Source: Alphaproteobacteria bacterium (GTDB lineage Bacteria > Pseudomonadota > Alphaproteobacteria > RF32 > CAG-239). Taken from it: a stretch of DNA of 64,000 nt. Positions 20,001 to 24,783 of the stretch are shown piece after piece. Both the position numbers and the translations under genes were made by a program. The stretch covers positions 62,001 to 126,000 of the forward strand of contig SUUY01000003.1 of the NCBI GenBank assembly GCA_015062285.1, read 5' to 3'. Each line of letters opens with the position of its first letter. Position 1 is the first letter of the stretch. The notes below the pieces were generated by a model. The model saw nothing but the letters and a program-made list of their open reading frames with translations, was not told the origin of the DNA and searched no databases.

Positions 20001-20144
20001 GGAGCCAACAGTCGCCACGCTATCGGAACTGGTATGATTGGCGGAATGATCCTTTCTACTTTTGTGGCAACTCTTTTTGTTCCGATGTTTTTTGCCTTTG
20101 TTGGTGAAATTTTTGATCGTAAAAATAACAAGAAAGAAGGTTAA
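17022..20144 (+). CDS. acrB: RND multidrug efflux pump (HAE1 family, AcrB-like)
   Basis: Proton-driven trimeric exporter of hydrophobic drugs. Full length at 1,040 aa. The proton-relay residues are in place: the Asp pair in GIVVDDAIIVLENVERL near residue 410 and Lys in GLAAKNAILIVEFA near 937. It begins FSKFFINRPIFATVI as usual. Two large periplasmic loops are intact. Substrate range cannot be read from sequence. A thioredoxin-like lipoprotein gene starts two bases after the stop. Confidence 0.95.
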   Translation: MFSKFFINRPIFATVISLVIILAGLVSIKALPVEQYPSIVPTEIQVTAIYPGATAEVLADTVAAPLEQEINGVKNMIYMYSNATSSGYLTIGVVFDIGTDPDQATIDVNNKVQMATAKLPAEVTKQGVTVEQKSTSILQLITMRSMSEQYDTVYVANYALLNVLDEIRRIKGVGSADLFSSQDYSMRIWLSPDKLADYNMTPQDIISAIQEQNAQYAVGQFGQQPLDKELPYTYSVNTKGRLVNEKEFGDIILKSDNQGGLLRLKDVARIELGSQDYSVSSTFNGEPAVAFAIYLQPGANALETAEMIRNKMQELSKNFPDGIVYEIPYDTTVFVNVSIKEVVHTFFEAVVLVILVVYLFLQKMRATLIPILAVPVSIIGAFAGMYLLGFSINLLTLFGLILAIGIVVDDAIIVLENVERLMETEHLSPKEAAIKAMQEVSGPVVAVALVLSAVFLPIAFLGGMTGVMYKQFSVTIAVSVLISALVALSLTPALCALIIPPHQKDKKQLAFFRWFNSFFDKLTDWYVAGVKFFLNYRKIAVISFVGVIACILWLFKVVPGGLVPSEDLGTLLVSYAMPEATSLPYTEKLTSNIGSQISEDKNVSDILTINGYNMLSSSQNTYSAISFITLTDWDERKEDSQASSTLSKKFTAIGMSQPEGIGVAFEMPAITGLSMTGGFEGYIQNKSGKTSAELMAKTQEFIAAANKRPELSGVQTTFSVSTPQYRIDLDREKARVLNVSIDSIYAVLQSTFGSLYVNDFTYMGRNFRVTLQSEARFRSTPDDLRYVYVKSKDGNLVPISTLIHVERVTGPELVNRFNIFPAAKILGNPAMGYSSGQAIRAMEEVASEVLGQDFALSWIGSAYQEKQAGSSSSQAFIFGLIMIFLILAAQYERWSLPFVVILSVPFAVLGALMAVWIRGIENDLYFQVGLVTLIGLAAKNAILIVEFAMMKVEEGLSYAKAAIEAAKLRFRPIVMTSLAFTFGVLPLAISTGAGANSRHAIGTGMIGGMILSTFVATLFVPMFFAFVGEIFDRKNNKKEG

Positions 20145-20146
20145 TA

Positions 20147-20512
20147 ATGAAAAAAATAATATTAATGTTTTATTCCGTTGCTTTTTGTTTGTTTTTGTCA
20201 TGTTGTGGTAATGGACAATCTAATTCTTCGGTTTTAAGAAATGATAAAATTTATTTCTTTTATCAAACTAATTGCATTCATTGTCACCATGCTGCCGAAT
20301 ATATAGAGCAAAAATACCCTAAACTGGATATTATAAAAATAAATATAGCTAACAAGAATGGTATGGAAATGTTGATGAAATGCGCTAAAAAATTCAAACT
20401 GGGAGATAGATTGGGAACTCCGCTATTCTGCATGGGAAATAAGCATCTCATGGGGTGGGGAGATGAATATCAACGCAGATTTGACTTTTATGTTCAAAGT
20501 TTTATTAAATAG
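20147..20512 (+). CDS. Thioredoxin/glutaredoxin-like lipoprotein with CIHC motif
   Basis: 121 aa. The signal sequence ends FCLFLSCCGNG, probably a lipidated Cys at 19 or 20 although the lipobox is atypical. The short domain has FFYQTNCIHCHHAAEYI with the redox pair Cys43/Cys46 on the first helix and a cis-Pro loop GTPLFC, as in glutaredoxins and thioredoxins. A further Cys follows that loop. It is spaced two bases after the pump gene, so it is co-transcribed with it. A role in periplasmic thiol chemistry is inferred; why it travels with an efflux pump is unclear. Confidence 0.75.
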   Translation: MKKIILMFYSVAFCLFLSCCGNGQSNSSVLRNDKIYFFYQTNCIHCHHAAEYIEQKYPKLDIIKINIANKNGMEMLMKCAKKFKLGDRLGTPLFCMGNKHLMGWGDEYQRRFDFYVQSFIK

Positions 20513-20528
20513 AAAACTTATATCATCG

Positions 20529-20557
20529 TTGACAAGCACTATATATGTATATAATAT
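20529..20557 (+). promoter_or_regulatory. Strong sigma-70-type promoter
   Basis: TTGACA at 20529-20534; TAATAT lies 17 bases later (20552-20557) and TATAAT 15 bases later (20550-20555). It sits in the gap before the CNNM/CorC gene. Confidence 0.65.
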
Positions 20558-20599
20558 GCTCCTGTTTTAATTTTCAAAGAGGTAAATAATTTTAAGCTC

Positions 20600-21931
20600 A
20601 TGACGCCAATATATGTCTATATAATTAATATCGGATTAGTTTTATTTTTAGTATTTGCTAATGCATTTTTCGTTGTATCGGAATTTTCTATTGTTAAAAT
20701 TCGTCGTACCAAGTTAGAAGAACTTGCTCATATGGGTAATAAAAGAGCTAAAATCGCCCTTAAAATCAATGATCATCTCAACACTTATCTTAGTGCCATA
20801 CAGTTAGGTATTACCATTGCCTCACTTGGTTTAGGTTGGATAGGTGAGCCTGCTGTATCAAAGTTGTTAGAGTTAGGATTTGGTTACTGGCTTTCAGACA
20901 ATCCGGTTTTATTGCACTCAATTAGTTTTGGCGTTGCATTTTCATTTATCACATTGTTGCACGTAGTTTTGGGTGAACTTGTACCAAAGTCATTAGCTAT
21001 TCAGGCCACCGAAAAATATGTTTTGGCAGTAGCTCCGGCACTATATACATTTAATCGTATTTTTTCACCGTTTATCTGGGTTTTTGATCATTTGTCAATA
21101 TGGATATTACGTCTTATGGGAACAAAACTTGCTGACGAGCATGAAAAAGCTCATTCTGAAGAAGAAATAAAAATCATTATTGATGCCTCACAAAAAGGCG
21201 GAATTATTGATGAAACAGAAGGTGAAATTATTCAAAATGCCATAGAGTTTTCTGAAATTTGTGCTCATGAAATTATGGTTCCTCGTCAAGATATTAAATG
21301 TCTGTATAAAAACAGCAGTAGTGAAGAAGTTCTAAAGTTCATAAAAGAGAATCATCATACTCGTTTTCCGCTTTGCGATGAAGATCGTGACCATATTATC
21401 GGAATGATTCACATCAGAGATATTATAGAACATAGTAAGGAAAAAAATGACAAAGATTTTCTAACTAAGATTTCTCGCAAAATATTATTTGTGCCTGAGA
21501 ATAAATCTATTTCCGATCTTTTACACGAGATGATGAGCAAACGTATTCACATGGCCATTGTTGTCGATGAATATGGCGGAACAGCAGGATTGCTTTCTAT
21601 GGAAGATATTCTAGAAGAGCTGGTTGGTGATATTTTGGATGAGCACGATGCTCCGATTTGCGAACCTATCAAAAAGATTAACGAATGTGTTTGTGAATTT
21701 GATGGTGCATATTTGATTGTCGATGCTTTTGAATGCATGGGTTTGCCGGAAATTGATCCGGAAGAAAGTACAATCGGAGGATATGTATTCGGACTTTTGG
21801 GACAGGTACCAAAAGTTGGTGATATAGCAGAAGATGAATATTGTACATATGAGGTTCTTGCTATTGATAATATGCGTATCACTAGGGTCAAGGCCAAAAC
21901 TAAATATCAGCCGGCTTCAGAAGAAGAATAA
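20600..21931 (+). CDS. CNNM/CorC-family protein (DUF21 + CBS pair + CorC_HlyC)
   Basis: Often labelled hemolysin; members are linked to magnesium and cobalt export. The DUF21 membrane domain covers residues ~1-190 with about four helices (AFFVVSEFSIVKIRRTKLEE, IASLGLGWIGEPA). A pair of CBS domains occupies ~205-335 (ICAHEIMVPRQDIKCL; MAIVVDEYGGTAGLLSMEDI), and the CorC_HlyC domain ends the protein (STIGGYVFGLLGQVPKVGD). 443 aa. The ribosome site is weak or distant from this ATG, so the exact start is uncertain. A bidirectional terminator follows. Confidence 0.9.
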   Translation: MTPIYVYIINIGLVLFLVFANAFFVVSEFSIVKIRRTKLEELAHMGNKRAKIALKINDHLNTYLSAIQLGITIASLGLGWIGEPAVSKLLELGFGYWLSDNPVLLHSISFGVAFSFITLLHVVLGELVPKSLAIQATEKYVLAVAPALYTFNRIFSPFIWVFDHLSIWILRLMGTKLADEHEKAHSEEEIKIIIDASQKGGIIDETEGEIIQNAIEFSEICAHEIMVPRQDIKCLYKNSSSEEVLKFIKENHHTRFPLCDEDRDHIIGMIHIRDIIEHSKEKNDKDFLTKISRKILFVPENKSISDLLHEMMSKRIHMAIVVDEYGGTAGLLSMEDILEELVGDILDEHDAPICEPIKKINECVCEFDGAYLIVDAFECMGLPEIDPEESTIGGYVFGLLGQVPKVGDIAEDEYCTYEVLAIDNMRITRVKAKTKYQPASEEE

Positions 21932-21937
21932 AGAAAA

Positions 21938-21970
21938 GAGGTTAAAGCGAGATGCTTTAACCTCAAAATT
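21938..21970. terminator. Bidirectional terminator
   Basis: GAGGTTAAAGC (21938-21948) pairs with GCTTTAACCTC (21954-21964); T-rich on both strands, between two convergent genes. Confidence 0.8.
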
Positions 21971-21972
21971 TT

Positions 21973-22167
21973 TTAAAAGCAATAATGCCTTTTTCTTAAT
22001 CTTTCGATTCCTAAGGCCAATAAGAAGATCAACGCAAATCCTCCGGCAGCAAAGAATGCAGTTGCCGAAAGTTGCATGTTTTCTTTGAATCCGAAAACCC
22101 AGAATAAGATAATTCCGAGCATGGCTGCAATCAGTGTTACAGCTTTGATAGTTTCAATTTTTTTCAT
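21973..22167 (-). CDS. Small two-helix membrane protein
   Basis: 64 aa: a short basic start, one hydrophobic helix (TLIAAMLGIILFWVFGF), a small loop, a second helix (ATAFFAAGGFALIFLLALGI) and a basic tail RLRKRH. Family not recognised. It lies between a bidirectional terminator and the tRNA repeat region. Ribosome site weak (AAAAGAA). Plausible as a real gene because the hydrophobic topology is clean and the strong hairpin suits its 3' end. Confidence 0.55.
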   Translation of the reverse strand: MKKIETIKAVTLIAAMLGIILFWVFGFKENMQLSATAFFAAGGFALIFLLALGIERLRKRHYCF

Positions 22168-22298
22168 TTCTTTTGTTTTTTTTAGTTATATCCTAAGGGT
22201 AAACCCTCGCACAAATCCTACATAATAACCCTTTTCATTAAGATATATATCACAAATTTAATATGTATTCAATAGTTATTTAAGGTGTTAGATAACAC

Positions 22299-22335
22299 AA
22301 AACAAAACCCTGTCATAAAGACAGGGCTTGTTTTA
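22299..22335 (-). terminator. tRNA-type terminator, copy 3 of 3
   Basis: CCCTGTC (22308-22314) pairs with GACAGGG (22320-22326), loop ATAAA; followed on the minus strand by TTTTGTTTTG. Near-identical hairpins occur at 22478 and 22657. Confidence 0.75.
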
Positions 22336-22336
22336 T

Positions 22337-22473
22337 TGGCGATCTCGAGAGGATTACTCTTCGCATACTTGAGTTGCACATCGCTCATGAGCTAAAGCTC
22401 ACCGACATACTCTCGTCTGCCTTTCGCTTGTAGTCGAACCTCTTTCTTCAGAGGTTCAAATCCTTGATCTCGC
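22337..22473 (-). repeat. tRNA-3'-end-derived repeat unit, Arg type, distal copy
   Basis: 137 bp, one base different (22404) from the copy at 22516. Read on the tRNA strand it ends with AATCCTCTCGAGATCGCCA, exactly the 3' end of tRNA-Arg including CCA. It begins with an imperfect reverse copy of the same arm, then the 5' half of the T-arm (AGAGGTTCGA), an ~80-nt insert, then the 3' half. The tRNA 5' half and anticodon are missing, so it cannot be a tRNA. Confidence 0.85.
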
Positions 22474-22477
22474 GGCA

Positions 22478-22514
22478 CAAAAAAAACCCTGTCATAAAGA
22501 CAGGGCTTGTTTTA
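22478..22514 (-). terminator. tRNA-type terminator, copy 2 of 3
   Basis: CCCTGTC (22487-22493) with GACAGGG (22499-22505), then eight T on the minus strand. It lies between the two Arg-type repeat units; period between copies is 179-180 bp. Confidence 0.8.
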
Positions 22515-22515
22515 T

Positions 22516-22652
22516 TGGCGATCTCGAGAGGATTACTCTTCGCATACTTGAGTTGCACATCGCTCATGAGCTAAAGCTCACCGGCATACTCTCGTCTGCC
22601 TTTCGCTTGTAGTCGAACCTCTTTCTTCAGAGGTTCAAATCCTTGATCTCGC
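22516..22652 (-). repeat. tRNA-3'-end-derived repeat unit, Arg type, proximal copy
   Basis: Same structure as the distal copy. Helices on the tRNA strand: outer AGGATT/AATCCT; hairpin AACCTCT-GAAGAA-AGAGGTT; hairpin GGCA/TGCC with ten-base loop GACGAGAGTA; hairpin TGAGC-TTTA-GCTCA. It is separated from the intact tRNA-Arg only by that tRNA's terminator. Confidence 0.85.
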
Positions 22653-22656
22653 AACA

Positions 22657-22694
22657 CAAAACAAAACCCTGTCATAAAGACAGGGCTTGTTTTA
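22657..22694 (-). terminator. Terminator of tRNA-Arg, copy 1 of 3
   Basis: CCCTGTC (22667-22673) with GACAGGG (22679-22685), T-rich on the minus strand, starting directly after the encoded CCA. Confidence 0.8.
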
Positions 22695-22695
22695 T

Positions 22696-22772
22696 TGGCG
22701 ATCTCGAGAGGATTCGAACCTCTGACCCACAGCTTAGAAGGCTGTTGCTCTATCCAGCTGAGCTACGAGACC
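22696..22772 (-). tRNA. tRNA-Arg (anticodon TCT)
   Basis: 77 nt including an encoded CCA. Acceptor GGTCTCG pairs with CGAGATC (one G-U); D-stem GCTC/GAGC; anticodon stem ACAGC/GCTGT with loop CTTCTAA; T-arm AGAGG-TTCGAAT-CCTCT. It reads AGA codons. Confidence 0.97.
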
Positions 22773-22828
22773 AACTATTTATACTTTAATAGTCAGAGCA
22801 TCGCTCTCGCATCTGTAATTTTCAAATA

Positions 22829-22951
22829 TGGTCGGGACTATTGGATTACTTCGTTCACGTCGCTCATGAGCTAAAGCTCACCGGCATACTCTCGTCTGCC
22901 TTTCGCTTGTAGTCAAACCAACTTCTGTTGGTTCAAATCCAATAGACAATC
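22829..22951 (-). repeat. tRNA-3'-end-derived repeat unit, Pro type
   Basis: About 123 bp, spaced 144 bp from the equivalent point of tRNA-Pro. It ends AATCCAATAGTCCCGACCA on the tRNA strand, the exact 3' end of the neighbouring tRNA-Pro. The outer helix is a perfect CTATTGGATT/AATCCAATAG (22838-22847 with 22936-22945). The second helix AACCAAC/GTTGGTT matches the Pro T-stem. The central insert is almost identical to the Arg units. No terminator hairpin follows. Confidence 0.85.
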
Positions 22952-22972
22952 TTTCACTCTTATTTTCAAATA

Positions 22973-23049
22973 TGGTCGGGACTATTGGATTCGAACCAAC
23001 GGCATCTTGCTCCCAAAGCAAGCGCTCTACCAGGCTGAGCTAAGTCCCG
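22973..23049 (-). tRNA. tRNA-Pro (anticodon TGG)
   Basis: 77 nt with encoded CCA. Acceptor CGGGACT/AGTCCCG is perfect; anticodon stem CTTGC/GCAAG with loop TTTGGGA; T-arm GTTGG-TTCGAAT-CCAAT. The C1-G72 pair fits bacterial proline tRNAs. Confidence 0.97.
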
Positions 23050-23098
23050 AAATAATAAATATTCAAAAAAATTACAGCTCAATAACTAAGCTCACCTA

Positions 23099-23126
23099 TA
23101 AATACCTCAATAAATTTATTTTGCAA
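23099..23126 (-). promoter_or_regulatory. Possible promoter for the tRNA-Pro/tRNA-Arg unit
   Basis: On the minus strand TTGCAA (23121-23126), 16 bases, then TATTTA (23099-23104), ending about 50 bases upstream of tRNA-Pro. Weak match. Confidence 0.3.
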
Positions 23127-23216
23127 GAGTTTTTTTGCAATACTAAGTAAAATAAATGGATATTTATAATTTTTGTGTTAGATATAAAATAAAAAAAAGA
23201 AAAGGATTTGTTAAAG

Positions 23217-23531
23217 ATGAAAATGTTTTCTCGTAGAGAAGAAGATTTTGTTTGTGAAAATTGCGGAGCAAAGGTTATTGGTAACGGTTATACCAATCAT
23301 TGCCCCCAATGTTTATATTCCAAACATGTAGATATCAATCCCGGAGATAGATCAGCTGATTGCGGAGGTCTTATGGAACCGGTTGATATTGAATTAAAAG
23401 ATGGAAAGTATTCCATAATACACAAATGTAAAAAGTGCGGTTTTGTGCGTAAAAACAAAGTTAGCGATCAAGATAATTTTGAAGCTGTTCTTGATATTTC
23501 GCGCAACAAAACCGCAAAACTAAAATATTAA
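23217..23531 (+). CDS. RNHCP-domain zinc-finger-like protein
   Basis: 104 aa from the ATG at 23217, preceded by AAGGA; a TTG nine bases earlier is too close to that site. Two Cys pairs (FVCENCGAKV and, later, HKCKKCGFVRKNK) flank the family signature TNHCPQCLYSKHVD followed by PGDR. Proteins with this RNHCP core are small, found in many bacteria, and of unknown function; metal or nucleic-acid binding is inferred from the Cys pattern. Its stop codon overlaps the convergent hsp20 stop. Confidence 0.88.
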   Translation: MKMFSRREEDFVCENCGAKVIGNGYTNHCPQCLYSKHVDINPGDRSADCGGLMEPVDIELKDGKYSIIHKCKKCGFVRKNKVSDQDNFEAVLDISRNKTAKLKY

Positions 23532-24040
23532 TCAGTTTTTTTTACTTTTTGTGCCTTAGTTGTTTTTTTGTTTTTTTTGCGTGTAATATTGACTTTCTTT
23601 TGTTCAACTTGTTTGGTTGTTATTTTAGGTATAATAATTTTTAATACTCCGTCAATATAATCTGCAGAAGCACTTTCAAGATTCAACCCTTGAGGCAAAT
23701 AAATACTTCTTTGCACCATTCCATAGCTGATTTCAGAAAAATAACTTCCGTTTTTATTATTTTCGGTTTTATGCTGTTTTTCTCCTGATATTGTAAGATA
23801 TCCGTTATTAGATACCTCAACTTTTAAGTTCTCTTCCGCAACTCCCGGAATTTCAGCAGTAACAGTTACATTATTTTTATTTTCCGCAATTTCAATTTTG
23901 GGTTCCATATTTACTAAATCATTATGGTGTCCAAAATCAAACATATTTTTAAAATGCTGCAGAAAACCTCTAAAATCATTGTGATGATTTGCAATCGGAA
24001 CATTTCGCTCCTGATTGTTATTAAAAATAAGGTTATTCAT
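23528..24040 (-). CDS. Small heat-shock protein (Hsp20/alpha-crystallin family)
   Basis: ATP-independent holdase. 170 aa from the ATG at 24040, which has AGGAG eight bases upstream; a longer frame to 24076 lacks a ribosome site. The alpha-crystallin domain covers residues ~55-150: VTVTAEIPGVAEENLKVEV, LTISGEKQH, SEISYGMVQRSIYLPQGL and DGVLKIIIPK are all typical. The tail is very Lys-rich. The stop overlaps the RNHCP gene stop. An AU-rich hairpin covers the ribosome site (next entry but one region), suggesting heat control of translation. Confidence 0.93.
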   Translation of the reverse strand: MNNLIFNNNQERNVPIANHHNDFRGFLQHFKNMFDFGHHNDLVNMEPKIEIAENKNNVTVTAEIPGVAEENLKVEVSNNGYLTISGEKQHKTENNKNGSYFSEISYGMVQRSIYLPQGLNLESASADYIDGVLKIIIPKITTKQVEQKKVNITRKKNKKTTKAQKVKKTD

Positions 24041-24050
24041 GATCTTAACT

Positions 24051-24071
24051 CCTAAAAAAAATATATTTAGG
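24051..24071 (-). promoter_or_regulatory. Possible RNA thermometer at the hsp20 ribosome site
   Basis: In the hsp20 mRNA, CCUAAA pairs with UUUAGG, the latter containing part of the AGGAG ribosome site; nine-base U/A loop. A short, AU-rich, meltable hairpin in front of a small heat-shock gene is the arrangement of known thermometers. Inference from position and pairing. Confidence 0.4.
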
Positions 24072-24138
24072 TCCAAGCTTCAAATAACTATTTATCCGAA
24101 TTTTTCAATCTAATCAAAAGGGGAGGAAATCATGCAAC

Positions 24139-24463
24139 AAAAAAAGCATGAGGACTTCACAGCCGTCATGCTTTAGTACTAAACCTTTATAAAGACCTTG
24201 TAGACACAGATAGAAGACCCAAAACTTCATCTGTATATTGTTTCAGCGGTAGAGAACTACGGCTGTCACTCAAAGAATAGAATCGGAAAAGGAACTATTA
24301 TGGCAGAAATTCGTTTTGAGAGGTAAACCTTCTCCGATTCTATTCGTATATTTCAAAAAGTAGAGACCTAATATTTGTCCTAGGAACTGAGAAGTAAAGG
24401 TGCGAAATTCAGCCCAGCTTAGGTCTCTACTTATATAATTCATACACAAAAATTCATTTGAAT
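24139..24463 (-). ncRNA. Candidate small RNA gene, copy 1 (longer)
   Basis: About 325 nt, between a promoter at 24470-24498 and a terminator (stem AAAGCATGA/TCATGCTTT, 24143-24174, then seven T). Shared with copy 2: an 18-base leader (ATGAATTTTTGTGTATGA; 24440-24457), a 12-bp helix AATAGAATCGGA/TCCGATTCTATT (24276-24287 with 24333-24344) and a similar 14-nt terminator loop. Extra here: a second perfect 12-bp helix GTAGAGACCTAA/TTAGGTCTCTAC (24360-24371 with 24419-24430). No convincing ORF. Start is estimated from the promoter. Not recognised as tmRNA, 6S, SRP or RNase P RNA. Confidence 0.65.
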
Positions 24464-24469
24464 ACTGCA

Positions 24470-24498
24470 TATAAACCATATTTGAAAAATTTTGTCAA
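24470..24498 (-). promoter_or_regulatory. Promoter of small RNA copy 1
   Basis: TTGACA (24493-24498), exactly 17 bases, TTTATA (24470-24475) on the minus strand. Confidence 0.7.
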
Positions 24499-24519
24499 TA
24501 TTTTTTTATAAATAAGTAT

Positions 24520-24737
24520 AAAAAAAAGCACAAGTACCTCACGGCAGTTGTGCTTTACATGTTTATGGAAGTAACAAGACAGATACTGCGCCCGATTGAT
24601 AGCGTGAGAGTGGCACAGCTCTGTTTATTTCTGAAAATAGAATCGGAAACACTAAATATATATTATTAGCGGTATGAAACAAACACTTGGTCTCCGATTC
24701 TATTTAACATAAGTCATACACAAAAATTCATTCGATG
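24520..24737 (-). ncRNA. Candidate small RNA gene, copy 2 (shorter)
   Basis: About 218 nt, directly upstream of copy 1 in the same orientation. Promoter at 24744-24772; leader at 24714-24731 identical to copy 1; helix AATAGAATCGGA/TCCGATTCTATT at 24636-24647 with 24693-24704; terminator stem AAGCACAA/TTGTGCTT (24526-24555) followed by eight T. Sequence between these blocks differs substantially from copy 1. It begins about 45 bases after the alaS stop but has its own promoter. Confidence 0.65.
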
Positions 24738-24743
24738 TTGCAA

Positions 24744-24772
24744 TATAAAACACAACAATGTATTTTTGTCAA
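24744..24772 (-). promoter_or_regulatory. Promoter of small RNA copy 2
   Basis: TTGACA (24767-24772), exactly 17 bases, TTTATA (24744-24749). Same boxes and spacing as copy 1; the -35 box lies 11 bases after the alaS stop. Confidence 0.7.
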
Positions 24773-24783
24773 TATTTTTATGT

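Noticed and set aside
16049-20201. Several minus-strand open frames within the RND operon
   Set aside because: Shadows of the adaptor and pump genes; no ribosome sites and no domain pattern.
22337-22652. Simple attL/attR scars of a tRNA-integrating element
   Set aside because: The duplicated 3' ends fit, but there is no integrase, the units carry reverse copies of the host tRNA arm, and the arms differ per tRNA. Not excluded, only insufficient.
22299-22694. CRISPR array
   Set aside because: The repeats are long (137 bp), nearly identical throughout including the would-be spacers, and each ends in a tRNA 3' end; no cas genes are nearby.
22829-22951. Hammerhead ribozyme core in the insert
   Set aside because: CTCATGAG resembles CUGAUGAG, but the essential G at core position 5 is C and the CGAAAC part and third stem are not in place.
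24139-24737. tmRNA, 6S RNA, SRP RNA or RNase P RNA
   Set aside because: No tag peptide or tRNA-like ends, no long bulged 6S rod, no SRP tetraloop domain and none of the RNase P conserved blocks were seen.
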